Shown: positions 32,826-41,134 of the stretch, in pieces
Layout of the letters: the number at the start of each line of letters is the position of its first letter
How positions within the stretch are numbered: the first letter of the stretch is position 1
NCBI RefSeq assembly: GCF_900184265.1
Contig: NZ_FXXA01000002.1
Coordinates: 2,094,539 to 2,158,538, forward strand
DNA: 64,000 nt
Direction: 5' to 3'
DNA from: Eggerthella timonensis
Lineage (GTDB): Bacteria > Actinomycetota > Coriobacteriia > Coriobacteriales > Eggerthellaceae
Position numbers and translations under genes: made by a program
The notes under the pieces: generated by a model
Databases searched by the model: none
Told to the model about the DNA's origin: nothing
The model's input: only the letters and a program-made list of their open reading frames with translations

Positions 32826-33280
32826 CCGCATGCGCCGCATCCTCATCAAAATGTTCGACCGACGCGCCCGCGGTGCGTTGGTGCCGCGGGCTTTCTACGT
32901 TGGATGCCGAACTTCAGCCGCGTCGATGTCGGAACCCCGCTTTCCGGGCGGCAGAGGGGTCACCCGATTGGTCCCCTGCTGCGAAAAGCCGCGCTTTCTC
33001 CCATGTACCGGACTTTTGCGCACCTTTGCCATGGGAAAACATCTCTCGTGGGAGGTGATGCGATCCGCTGTTAAAGAAAACCGCAGTTCAGAAATAAACC
33101 AAGACATACTTTTTCCTTTTCGGCCCTCTGAGAGGTGCGCATAAGTCGGGTACATGGTGCTTTTCGGCCCTTTTCGATAACGCGAGCGCGCATAACTCAA
33201 AGACTTGCCCTGCTTCGGTTTCCGCGCGTCGCGCAAGGGGCGCCGTGAGGGTGGCTGCGCCGTTGGAGCGCTCGTTTCGC
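32826..33280. other. gene-free stretch of about 450 bases with inverted repeats
   Basis: No open frame here has a ribosome site or a recognisable product. The stretch contains the imperfect inverted repeat described separately, two copies of the phrase AGGGCCGAAAAG on the minus strand (about 33117-33128 and 33160-33175), and an AT-richer core (33070-33120) unlike the flanking coding DNA. It may be a degraded mobile element or carry an untranslated RNA. Confidence 0.5.
33002..33156. repeat. 24-bp imperfect inverted repeats flanking a 107-base AT-richer core
   Basis: The left arm (33002-33025, beginning CATGTACCGGACTTTTGCGC) and the right arm (33133-33156) are inverted copies that differ at two positions. 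The core between them lacks coding features and is more AT-rich than its surroundings. Size and structure resemble a small non-autonomous element, but no target-site duplication is evident. Confidence 0.6.
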
Positions 33281-34241
33281 CTATCGCTGAACCAGCAAGC
33301 GGTGGAGCTCGATGCGCCGAGACGCCCATGCGTTCCAGCCCGGTCCGAACTTCTTGCCCAGAGCGCTGGCCACCAGCAGTGCGACGCGTTCGAATTCGTA
33401 GTAATTTCGAGCTTGTCCCCAAGTGAGGGTCACCACCCGTGTGCCCAGATGCTCGATGCCGTTACGGCGTATGGCATCCTCGGATGCTTTTCGGTCGCTG
33501 CGGTGGTGCTTGTCGCTGTCGTATTCCACGGAGATGTTCGCGCGGGGCCAGTACAGATCGGGGGGGGTACGCCGACTGCGGCAGCGCGCGGCGGTTTTTC
33601 CGTGCCACTTCGAAACGCGGGTTCAACTGTGGTTTCTCCAGACCGAAACCTCCCATGCGCGGATCGAATACCATGGTTTCCGCGATGTCGGTCTCCATCG
33701 GCGACAATGAGTTGTCGCACGCGTAGCGCAAGGCCCGCTTCACTTCGGCGGCTCCGCGCACTCCCCGGGCCTTGTCGACGAAACGCTCGATGCCGACCAC
33801 GGTCGTCGCGGGCGGCAACTCGGCGGCATCGCCTCCTCGACCGCCGGGCAGACGGTAGCGGCCGCAGAGCTCGTACAGGAATTCGACGAGCAGGGGAAAC
33901 GACATCGACGGCGCGATCGACAGGCAGGTGAGCTCGGGCGAGGCGACCATCACGCGGCGCGACAGCTTGACGAAGGATCGCTCCGGCAATCGGTGCGAGC
34001 ACACGTGGAGCCGCGCCCTCTTGCATCGCCTGCGCGACGACGCATCGGGTACGAGGAGGTGGATCGGCTCGGAGAGCCATCCGACCCCCGCCTCCTCGAG
34101 GGCTGTGAGATCCGAGGCGCTGAACGGCGACGTCGCGAAACCCTGTCCGAACGGCGTGGCCGCTCTCGTGAACGCCTTCGCGCTCGGGGCGGTCTTTCTC
34201 CAGTATTCGACGGCCGACGCATCGGTAAGGTACAAAGTCAT
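33281..34241 (-). pseudogene. DUF559/Vsr-like nuclease-domain protein, frameshifted at a G8 tract
   Basis: Read on the minus strand from ATG 34241, the frame codes for a regulator-like N-terminal half and then QSAYPP. At a run of eight G (33560-33567 on the plus strand) it shifts out of frame and ends at 33462. With seven G the frame continues as PPDLYWPRANISVEYDSDKHH and runs to 33281, giving about 319 aa. The restored C-terminal part has the D ... VEYDSD pattern of DUF559/very-short-patch-repair-like nuclease folds. I do not recognise the N-terminal half; its style recalls antitoxin or regulator domains of abortive-infection type proteins. The break is either a pseudogene mutation, a phase-variable switch, or a homopolymer sequencing error. 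Confidence 0.75.
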
Positions 34242-34291
34242 GTCGCTCCTTCCCGGTAGGGCCGACTGGGGAAACGAATGACATCTTACCA

Positions 34292-34322
34292 GTTCAAATG
34301 CTAAAAATATACCGATTTGAAC
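34292..34322. promoter_or_regulatory. inverted repeat upstream of the frameshifted gene
   Basis: GTTCAAAT and ATTTGAAC (8-bp arms, 15-base spacer) lie 50-80 bases upstream of the gene that starts at 34241 on the minus strand. The AT-rich spacer contains TATATTTTTAG on that strand, a possible -10 region. It could be an operator. Confidence 0.4.
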
Positions 34323-34414
34323 GCTGGAAACGCGCTGGGTTTTGGCTAGATCCGCGTAGATTTTCCGCTAGGTCCGCGTCGGTTCCGCGCGGCTTCGCAG
34401 GTGGGAGGTGCGCC

Positions 34415-35149
34415 CTACGCGCCCTTGCGACGCAAGAACACGCCGACGACGACGGCCGCGATCGACAGCAAGCCCGTGGTCGCGAGCCACACTGCTCCCA
34501 TCCCCATCCAGAATTCGGGCGGGTACATGGTGATGAGCAGCGAGTCGTAGGAGAAGGTCCAGGTGCCGTTCGCGAAGAACAGCGAGTGGAAGGCGGTGAA
34601 GAAGCCGTTGAAGTCCACGACCACCCAGGCGGCCAAGAGCGCGAACACGGCGACCACCGCGATGCCAGCTGCCAGCAGCACGCCGCCGAGGGCGCGCCGT
34701 CCGACGCGGATGGCCACGTGAGCGCAGGCGGCTGCGGCCAGAAGCGCGACGACGATGAGCCCGATGCGCGCGCCCGCCACGACGCGGTAGACGTCGTCGA
34801 GGTGCGACAGGGCGTCGGCGGGCAGCGTGTACTCCTCGGGGGCGGCGGCCAGCTCGTCGGGGCCGGTCTGCGCGTAGGGCGTGTTCGCGCTCTTGTTGAT
34901 GGCGTGCAGCGCGGAGAAGACGGCGTCGCGGTCGTTCGACCCCACTGTGTAGTCGCGCGTCGCCACGGCTGCCTGCACGAGCTCGTCGTGCGAGAACGGC
35001 GTGCCGGGATTGCCGTTGCCCGAGAACGCTCCGGCGAGCGCCTCGGTGGTCTGCGGAAACGCCGCACACGCGGCGAACCCCGCCGCAACGAGCGTCACCG
35101 TCAGCGCCGCAGCGGCAACCACCGCGGCAAGCTTGTCCAAAATGCGCAT
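34415..35149 (-). CDS. DUF1461/TIGR01906 family membrane protein
   Basis: Integral membrane protein of 244 aa. It has an N-terminal hydrophobic segment, an external loop of about 90 residues, and three or four more helices. The phrase FTAFHSLFFANGTWTFSYDSLLI followed by YPPEFW is the signature of the TIGR01906/DUF1461 family, which has no known function. A -10 element lies about 65 bases upstream (35214). It is divergent from the LuxR-type gene at 35398 and probably not connected with it. Confidence 0.87.
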   Translation of the reverse strand: MRILDKLAAVVAAAALTVTLVAAGFAACAAFPQTTEALAGAFSGNGNPGTPFSHDELVQAAVATRDYTVGSNDRDAVFSALHAINKSANTPYAQTGPDELAAAPEEYTLPADALSHLDDVYRVVAGARIGLIVVALLAAAACAHVAIRVGRRALGGVLLAAGIAVVAVFALLAAWVVVDFNGFFTAFHSLFFANGTWTFSYDSLLITMYPPEFWMGMGAVWLATTGLLSIAAVVVGVFLRRKGA

Positions 35150-35213
35150 CTCAAGTCCTCTTCATCGTCATGGTTCGATGTCTCGTTCGCATAGCACCGG
35201 AATCGGAGCTGCC

Positions 35214-35219
35214 AGTATA
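35214..35219 (-). promoter_or_regulatory. -10 element TATACTGG of the DUF1461 gene
   Basis: TATACTGG on the minus strand, 65 bases before the start codon at 35149. No clear -35 hexamer is present. Confidence 0.5.
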
Positions 35220-35324
35220 TCATCCCGTTCCGCCGCGGCATCCTCTTCGCCCTCATCGTCCGGAAACGCTCAAGTGAGCGACCAGGATCGTTCGTTTGGA
35301 TGGCAACGCCCGCTTACAATGCAA

Positions 35325-35333
35325 TGCTATAAT
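35325..35333 (+). promoter_or_regulatory. extended -10 promoter of the first membrane LuxR gene
   Basis: TGCTATAAT matches the extended -10 consensus perfectly. The start codon at 35398 lies 64 bases downstream. No -35 hexamer is evident, as expected for an extended -10 promoter. Confidence 0.6.
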
Positions 35334-35397
35334 CGATTGGAGGGTCGGTGTTTTCGGGATTGCGTTTTCTCGAAACGCGGGATGAAAGAAGGGGAAT

Positions 35398-36807
35398 TTG
35401 CTTCCAAAGCAGACGGAGGGGTTGTTCGACAAGGATACCGCTCTGCTCATCGGAGGGTTGGCGACGTTTTGGCCCTGCATCAAGGAACCGACGTTCTTCC
35501 TCGTCGGCTTTCTTCAAAAATCGAACGTCGGTGCTATGTGGGGCTTGTTGAGCCTCCTCTTGTATCTGGCAGCGGTGCTTCTCGCTTCGGCTGCGTTGGC
35601 GCGGTTGCTGAGAAACCATCGCGATCTTCTTTCGAAGAAGGGCATTATCGCGTTCGCCGGCTGCTGCGGAGCCGCCGGTTTTGCGATGGCGAGCAGCGAG
35701 GGCTTCTTCAACGCCATCGGCGTTGCGATGCTCATCCCGGACTCGATCTTCATCGTTGTGTTCGTGAATGCTTGGGGAGGGATGCTGGTCGAGAGGAGCA
35801 AGAGCAGCATCCCGCTTATCGTGGCGCTATCTTTTGCACTGTCTGAGCTGCTCAAGCTAAGTTGCGCGCTGCTTGACGTTTCGTGGGGAGCGGTGGTGTT
35901 TTCGCTGGTGTCTGCGGTGTTGCTTCTGCTGGCTTCACATGGGGGAGGTGCGACGCTTTCGTTGGGCAAGTTCTGTACGAAGGCCTTTCCTTGGCAGTTC
36001 CTCGCGCCTTTCGTCGGTTTCGTCGCATTGTGGTCCTTCGTCTTGGGGTTTTCAACCGAGGACACGCTCGGATCCCTTTCGTGGAGCGGTCGGATTTGGC
36101 TCTATGGGTTAGGGGGCGCCTCCCTTTTGGCAATGGCCCTCTTTTTCGGGGCGATGGCGAAGAAGGGCTTTTCCCGCCATGCCTTGCTACATCCGCTTGT
36201 CACGGTCGTTATCGTGTACATGGCCATGCTCGCACTCGTCATATATCCTCAAACGTTCGATCATGGATTCGTCAAGGTGGGGATGTTGGTCATGCAGGGG
36301 TGTTTGAACGCGCTCGCTTTCATATTGGTTTCCTACACCGTAGCAGAACGACGGCTTCCCCAGGTGATGCTGTTTGCCCTATGCGCCACGCTGTTCAACG
36401 GAAGCTTTTGGATGATCTTGGGGGACATGGTCAAGTCGATGGGGCACGGCTCGGTGTCGCTTGCGAACAGCCATGTCGCTCTCGTCCTCCTCTTCGTAAC
36501 GACGAGCGTGCTCATAGTGTTTCTCCTGCGTTATGTGACGCAGCTTGACAAAGGGCTTAGGCGTCAGAAAGCGCAGACGACGGTAGAGGAAGCGTTGTGC
36601 GATAAGCTCGCATCCGCGAAAGGCCTGACCGAACGTGAAAAGGATATTCTATCGCTGCTATATCGCGGGTACAGCGGCAAGGCTATGTCTCAGGAATTGT
36701 TCATCTCGGAAAGCACCGTGCGCACCCACACCGACAGGGTGTATCGCAAGCTCTCGGTTCATTCGAAGCAGGAGCTCATCAAGATGGTGGACGCCTATCG
36801 AGACTAA
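35398..36807 (+). CDS. LuxR-type regulator with polytopic membrane sensor domain (1)
   Basis: Protein of 469 aa. Residues 1-385 hold about twelve hydrophobic helices in an MFS-like arrangement; the last 60 residues are a LuxR helix-turn-helix (LTEREKDILSLLYRGYSGKAMSQELFISESTVRTH). A membrane-bound transcription factor of this layout is characteristic of Eggerthellaceae, where such genes sit next to flavoprotein reductase genes and are thought to sense substrates. The TTG at 35398 follows GAAGGGG. It converges on the ferredoxin/flavoprotein pair at 36850-39070, its probable target. Codon use and G+C are lower than in the housekeeping genes nearby. Confidence 0.88.
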   Translation: MLPKQTEGLFDKDTALLIGGLATFWPCIKEPTFFLVGFLQKSNVGAMWGLLSLLLYLAAVLLASAALARLLRNHRDLLSKKGIIAFAGCCGAAGFAMASSEGFFNAIGVAMLIPDSIFIVVFVNAWGGMLVERSKSSIPLIVALSFALSELLKLSCALLDVSWGAVVFSLVSAVLLLLASHGGGATLSLGKFCTKAFPWQFLAPFVGFVALWSFVLGFSTEDTLGSLSWSGRIWLYGLGGASLLAMALFFGAMAKKGFSRHALLHPLVTVVIVYMAMLALVIYPQTFDHGFVKVGMLVMQGCLNALAFILVSYTVAERRLPQVMLFALCATLFNGSFWMILGDMVKSMGHGSVSLANSHVALVLLFVTTSVLIVFLLRYVTQLDKGLRRQKAQTTVEEALCDKLASAKGLTEREKDILSLLYRGYSGKAMSQELFISESTVRTHTDRVYRKLSVHSKQELIKMVDAYRD

Positions 36808-36813
36808 GAAGAA

Positions 36814-36839
36814 GCGCCCGGCGAAGCGTCGCCGGGCGC
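36814..36839. terminator. hairpin between the LuxR gene and the convergent ferredoxin gene
   Basis: GCGCCCGGCGA, an AGCG loop, then TCGCCGGGCGC, an 11-bp perfect stem. On the minus strand it is followed by TTCTTCTTAG, fitting termination of the ferredoxin/flavoprotein operon. The plus side has no T run. Confidence 0.7.
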
Positions 36840-36849
36840 GAGAGATGCT

Positions 36850-37074
36850 CTACCTTACTCCTACCGCAGGTGCATACAGGTAGGTCGCGGGGTCGAACCC
36901 GAGAGAGCCGCTGGGACAGTACAAGTAGCACTGGGCGCAGCATTGGCAATTCTCCACGTAGGCGATTACCGATTTCATGCTTTCCTTGTCGAATCGCATG
37001 ACGTCCATAGGACATATTTTGGCGCAGGTGCCGCACCCGATGCATGCATTCAAATCAACGCGTTTGACGGCCAT
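36850..37074 (-). CDS. small two-cluster ferredoxin (AprB-like) partner of the flavoprotein
   Basis: Ferredoxin of 74 aa with two 4Fe-4S motifs: CIGCGTCAKICP (residues 11-22) and CQCCAQCYLYCP (43-54). The short C-terminal tail ends with PATYLYAPA. Size and order resemble the beta subunit of adenylylsulfate reductase-like enzymes, in which such a ferredoxin feeds electrons to the flavoprotein. It begins 52 bases after the flavoprotein stop codon on the same strand. It has no signal peptide, whereas the flavoprotein has a Tat signal, so it would have to be carried along by the flavoprotein or work from the inside. Confidence 0.85.
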   Translation of the reverse strand: MAVKRVDLNACIGCGTCAKICPMDVMRFDKESMKSVIAYVENCQCCAQCYLYCPSGSLGFDPATYLYAPAVGVR

Positions 37075-37126
37075 AGGGGTATCCTTTCCATGTTGAAGAC
37101 TGACGGATCGTTTTCCATGCGGCAGC

Positions 37127-39070
37127 TCACGAGCCGATACCGCCGCCCGGGCCGCCCGGGCCGCCTGACTGGGCTACGGGGAATTCGATGCCGAGAGCTT
37201 CGGCCTCGCCGTCGAAATGGTAGCCAGGGTAGCGCGTTGCGTAATCGGCGCTCAGGTCGCCTTTCCACTCGTCTTCCACTTCGACGAAGCCGATGTCCAT
37301 AGCGTCGCCGCTCTTCGTCGCGGTGAAATACCCGATGAAATCGTCGTTGCGATACGGATAGTCGATGCGGTAGTGCATCCCGCGGCTTTCCTTGCGCTCA
37401 AGGCCGAGACGGAGCTTTATCTCGCTTGCAAGCACTTTGTGGCGAATCTCGCGACACAACTTGAGGTCGTGACTGCTCGCGGCCCTGACCTTGGGAAGGT
37501 ACTTGTCTCGAATGAACTCGACTTGGGTCAGTGCGGCTTTCATGCTGTCCTCGTTTTTCAGATAGAGGCAAGCGGGATTAGACATGACGTTCAACAGCTG
37601 TTGGTTGACCCAGTTGGGGTGGTAGCCTTTCTCGACGCTCAGGGGCGCGAGGATGTCGTCTACGATCTCGTTCGCCTTATCTGCGGGCAGATCGACAGGG
37701 GTCGCCGCGTCGACATACTCCGCAGCGGCTTTCCCCGCGCGGAAGCCCTGTATGGAGCAACCGCTTGACGTAAGACCCGTGATACCGGAATAGCACGCAC
37801 CGCCGATGGCGGAGGCGTTCGGGCCGTCGCCTGCGACGTAGAGGCCGGGCAGCGTCGTTTCCCCGAGCGTTTCATCGAGTCCGTTGAACACGCCACCCGT
37901 CATGTGCAAGGGCATGCCCGGTGCTGCGCCAGGAAGCTTCCAACTGCCTGCGCGCCCTTCGTCCGGTACTGTCCACTCAGGGTTCGACACGCCTTGAACG
38001 CAGGGATCGAACACGATGCGCTGTTGGAACCCGTTTCCCCACAGGTCGTCGTCGGCCGTTTCCGCCGTCACATCGACCTGGTTCTTGCCCAGCGTTTGCA
38101 AATACGCCATGCTCTTAGTAGAAAGGTTGCTGCCGGGTTTTATGTCCCAGGCCAGTTGGTATGCCTCGAACTCCATGTTTGCGATGGGCAGCCCGTGCTG
38201 ATATCCGATGTACGTGGCATCGTAGGAGCCGCCGCCGACGGGCATGGTGTTCGATCGTATGACGCCGGTGCCCGAGCAGAGGATGACAGCGGCGGCCTTC
38301 ACGGTGATGGGGGTGCCGCTCGGGATGTGGAAACCCACGGCACCGGCGATCTTCCCGTCGTTCTCGACGACGTCGCATATCATGGTGTGATCGAGCAGTT
38401 GGGCTCCGGCGTCCTTGACGACGTTCGCGAAGAGCGGTCGACGCTCTTTGGAAGACACGTCGGAGCTCTGAACGTACCCGCGCAGGTCGTCATGTCCGTC
38501 GCTTCCGTCGAAGTAGCCGTCCACCCAGCAGCCGGCTTCTGCGACGCTGGGATATTCTTGGAAGAATCCCCACTCTTCCATGCGCTTCATGTAGGCGGGG
38601 TTTTCCTCGCACCAGACCTCGACCCAGTTCAAGTTGCAGAGGTACTCGTTGGCTTGCATCATCTTCTTGAGCAGCTTGTCCTTGTCGGTATTCTGGCCGA
38701 ATTCGGCAGTGCCCTCGGCCCATGCCGACATGCCTCCGTAACCGGGATACCCCTTCTCCGCGACGAGCACGCGCTTGCCCGCTTGCGCAGCTGCGAAAGC
38801 AGCGTTCATGCCCGTGAAACCGCAGCCGACAACGAGGACGTCCACGTCGTAGTCTGTCGTATCAGGCGGCGCTTCCTCTGGGACAGCCAGCTCGCTCGTG
38901 ACGGGGGCGTCGTAAGCGACGTCGTTTTCGTCACCCTGATCGGCTTGGGTCGACTGATCCGCCGCCTTGGCGCTGGGCGAGCATCCAGCGAGCATGGCTC
39001 CGCCTGCAGCGGCGGCCATGCCTCCCCATGTCAGGAAACTGCGCCGAGTCAAACCTGCTCTCTCTTCCAA
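37127..39070 (-). CDS. Tat-exported FAD-dependent reductase (fumarate reductase/AprA-like)
   Basis: Flavoprotein of 647 aa. The start is taken as TTG 39070, six bases after AAAGGAG, giving MEERAGLTRRSFLTWGG: a twin-arginine signal whose hydrophobic stretch ends in LAGC, so a Tat lipoprotein. The FAD-binding domain begins with VLVVGCGFTGMNAAFAAAQAG. The C-terminal region (YRIDYPYRND) resembles the helical domain of AprA/SdhA-type enzymes, and PLHMTGG replaces the fumarate reductase HTMGG. It should reduce an external electron acceptor of unknown identity with electrons from the adjacent ferredoxin. The C-terminus ends in a Gly/Pro-rich tail. Confidence 0.9.
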   Translation of the reverse strand: MEERAGLTRRSFLTWGGMAAAAGGAMLAGCSPSAKAADQSTQADQGDENDVAYDAPVTSELAVPEEAPPDTTDYDVDVLVVGCGFTGMNAAFAAAQAGKRVLVAEKGYPGYGGMSAWAEGTAEFGQNTDKDKLLKKMMQANEYLCNLNWVEVWCEENPAYMKRMEEWGFFQEYPSVAEAGCWVDGYFDGSDGHDDLRGYVQSSDVSSKERRPLFANVVKDAGAQLLDHTMICDVVENDGKIAGAVGFHIPSGTPITVKAAAVILCSGTGVIRSNTMPVGGGSYDATYIGYQHGLPIANMEFEAYQLAWDIKPGSNLSTKSMAYLQTLGKNQVDVTAETADDDLWGNGFQQRIVFDPCVQGVSNPEWTVPDEGRAGSWKLPGAAPGMPLHMTGGVFNGLDETLGETTLPGLYVAGDGPNASAIGGACYSGITGLTSSGCSIQGFRAGKAAAEYVDAATPVDLPADKANEIVDDILAPLSVEKGYHPNWVNQQLLNVMSNPACLYLKNEDSMKAALTQVEFIRDKYLPKVRAASSHDLKLCREIRHKVLASEIKLRLGLERKESRGMHYRIDYPYRNDDFIGYFTATKSGDAMDIGFVEVEDEWKGDLSADYATRYPGYHFDGEAEALGIEFPVAQSGGPGGPGGGIGS

Positions 39071-39278
39071 TGTCTCTCCTTTCCGGGGTTCGAGCGGCGA
39101 GGCGAAATGTCCAGGGCGGTTCCCTGCAGACATCGTTTCGCGCTGCTTCGCTCGCGTCCCCTCTCCTCATCGGAATGTGTTCGGATGGGTATCCGACGCC
39201 ATGGAGCGTACCGAGCGAAGGGAGTTTGCGTCATCGGAAGAAATGTACGAAAGCGTCCTTTAGGGGGAATCGTATAGA

Positions 39279-39315
39279 AAAGCCCAGGTAGACAATTGTT
39301 ATCTACCTGGGCTTT
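39279..39315 (-). terminator. terminator of the ATP-grasp gene
   Basis: AAAGCCCAGGTAGA and its exact complement form a 14-bp stem with a nine-base loop. On the minus strand it is followed by TTCTATACG. It lies 45 bases after the stop of the gene ending at 39360. Confidence 0.85.
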
Positions 39316-39359
39316 GATCAGCTATTTTGCGATCGATGCTCGAATGCTCGCGATTGCGT

Positions 39360-40724
39360 TCAGTCCACCCAGATCGTGGCGGCGGTCATGCCCTGCATCT
39401 CCTTCGAGATGGTGGGCAGCGGCCCCAGGCGGCTGAACACGCCGGTGAACACGCCGTCGTACAGGTACAGCCCGTTCAGGTTGTTGTACAGCTTCGGAGC
39501 GTCCGACACCTCGTCGTCGGCCAGCTCGTCGATTCGCGCGTCGGGCGGCAGCGTCTCGGTCTTGAACGGGCGGATGTAGCGCTGCACGATGAACGGGAAG
39601 CCCGCGCGGCCGTTCGCGAACTTGTCGATGAGGCCCTCCCACTCTTCCTGCGACACGTAGCAGCCGGCGTACACGTCGTCGGCGCCGTAGTGGTCGGTGG
39701 GCTTGATGATCCACTCGTCCTTGTTCGCGCGGATCTGCGGCACGTTGATGTAGTCGTCGTCGAGAAACGCCGTCATCGGCACCGTCTCCTCGATGAACGA
39801 GATCTCGTCGCCGTCGAGGAACTCAACGGTGCGCTCGTCGAACAGCACCTTGAAGATCTGCTTGTCGTGCACGATGTGCCCGGCGAAGCTGCCGATGAGC
39901 GCAACCTTCTCGGCGCGCACCGCGTTGAGAAGCTCCTGCGAGTCGTCCCAATGGTCGATGACGTCGTTCGTGACGCAGCGGCGCCAGATGGCGTCGATCT
40001 GCAGGCCGTCTTTGTCGCGCAGCACCTCGCCGTCGAAGGAGAGATCGCGCACGTCGGCCACCACGCATTCCACGCCGCGCTGGCGGAACAGGTCGGCGTA
40101 GATGTGGAACTCGTCCACCACGCCGTTCTCCAGATAGTCGCAGATGGCGATGCGCGGGTTCTCCACGCGGCGAACATAGGTGGCGTAGATGTCGAGGAAG
40201 GCCTGCACCCACGACTCGAACAGCTCGCAGCCTTCGACGCGATGGCGGTTCGCGAACTCCTTGAACGTCTCGGATTGGGCCACCGACGTGGTGATCTCGC
40301 GGTTCTCGTTCATGCCCGACGAGCCGTCGGCGTTGAACTCGCAGAACTTCACCCGGTAGTCGTCCTCGTTCAGAAACGTGTCCACGCGCGCGAACGGAAG
40401 CACCGAGTCGTAGCCGCGCGGCAGGCAGATGAGCTCCTCGAGGCGCGGGTCGAAGTCGAATGCGCGACGGTACTCGGGGTCGGCCAGATAATGCTCGATG
40501 ACCTTGACGAGGATGCGGTGCGCGGTTTCCGCCGTCTCCTTCATCGTGTCGTAGGTCTTCTTGTTGAACAGGCGGGGGATGAAGGAGCACGCCACCACGC
40601 GGTGGTGCACGATGGCCGTGGAGTTCTGCATGTAGTCGAAAGCGGCGCGACGTCCGGCGACGTCTCCGCCGAGCGAGTCCATGATCTCGAAGTACTCGCG
40701 CGTGTAGTCGGCGTTGGTTGGCAT
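39360..40724 (-). CDS. glutathionylspermidine synthase-like (circularly permuted ATP-grasp) protein
   Basis: Cytosolic protein of 454 aa. The phrase VKFCEFNADGSSGMNENREI (about 125-144) and the later KPTDHYGADDVYAGCYVS segment, rich in acidic residues that bind Mg-ATP, match the C-terminal synthetase domain of glutathionylspermidine synthase and its circularly permuted ATP-grasp relatives. These enzymes make an amide bond between a carboxylate and an amine. Whether the product is a polyamine conjugate, a peptidoglycan-related or another peptide is not evident. A monocistronic gene with its own terminator, divergent from metK. Confidence 0.72.
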   Translation of the reverse strand: MPTNADYTREYFEIMDSLGGDVAGRRAAFDYMQNSTAIVHHRVVACSFIPRLFNKKTYDTMKETAETAHRILVKVIEHYLADPEYRRAFDFDPRLEELICLPRGYDSVLPFARVDTFLNEDDYRVKFCEFNADGSSGMNENREITTSVAQSETFKEFANRHRVEGCELFESWVQAFLDIYATYVRRVENPRIAICDYLENGVVDEFHIYADLFRQRGVECVVADVRDLSFDGEVLRDKDGLQIDAIWRRCVTNDVIDHWDDSQELLNAVRAEKVALIGSFAGHIVHDKQIFKVLFDERTVEFLDGDEISFIEETVPMTAFLDDDYINVPQIRANKDEWIIKPTDHYGADDVYAGCYVSQEEWEGLIDKFANGRAGFPFIVQRYIRPFKTETLPPDARIDELADDEVSDAPKLYNNLNGLYLYDGVFTGVFSRLGPLPTISKEMQGMTAATIWVD

Positions 40725-41035
40725 GGCGATCCTTTCGGGACACCGCTCCCGCTGCGTCGCGCGCTTCGGGGCGGGGGATAGGTTTTTCAGCCGAAAAGTG
40801 TACCATGAGCTGCGCGGCCCGATCGGGGAAGTTGCCGTATCGCCACACGAACGGCGGCTGCGCGGAACCTTTCAGGAGCGATACTCCAGCAATTTGCTGG
40901 CGTTTTATCCGGACGGGCACGCCGCACTCGTGAGGGTTGCGCGCTTGCGACGTTTCCGGTCTTGCGCCGATGCTGCTTTCAGGGTACCATCGGCAAGGTT
41001 TCACGGGGATTCCGGCCATGTGCGCGGTTCTCTGT
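40725..41035. other. divergent promoter region between the ATP-grasp gene and metK
   Basis: No coding sequence. A possible metK promoter is TTGCGC (40962-40967) with TACCAT (40985-40990) at a 17-base spacing, which would give a leader of about 138 bases containing the riboswitch. The left part should hold the promoter of the divergent gene, but I see no clear hexamers. Confidence 0.4.
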
Positions 41036-41130
41036 TTTATCAAGAGTCGGGGGAGAGAGTTGGCTCTGAGATCCCGACACCAACCTGGCGGATACGCCAA
41101 GGTGGTCCGGCCTACAGCGATGAAGGAGGA
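41036..41130 (+). promoter_or_regulatory. SAM-I superfamily riboswitch upstream of metK
   Basis: The leader follows the S-box pattern in order. P1 is TTTATC pairing with GATGAA (41119-41124). Next come AAGAG, a P2 helix GTCGGG/CCCGAC with an inner AGAG-TTGGC-CTCT hairpin, ACCAACC, a P3 hairpin GGCG-GATA-CGCC, AGGTGG, and the P4 arm GTGGTCCGGCCTAC. The 3' strand of P1 runs straight into AAGGAGGA, the ribosome binding site of metK, and there is no terminator before the start codon. When SAM is bound and P1 forms, translation of SAM synthetase should fall. It could be classic SAM-I or the I/IV variant. Confidence 0.8.
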
Positions 41131-41134
41131 ACTT

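Noticed and set aside
32895-33422. Minus-strand open frame of about 175 codons across the inverted-repeat stretch
   Set aside because: It has no ribosome site, an unusual basic composition and no recognisable fold, and it runs through both repeat arms, so it is probably not translated.
34345-34380. Short direct repeat (GCTAG-TCCGCGT type) near the end of the DUF1461 gene
   Set aside because: Only two short imperfect copies at a 23-base distance; compatible with chance in GC-rich sequence.
36850-39070. Naming the flavoprotein/ferredoxin pair a true adenylylsulfate reductase (AprAB)
   Set aside because: The flavoprotein carries a Tat lipoprotein signal and no sulfate-activation genes are present; AprAB is cytosolic. 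Only the general fold is shared.
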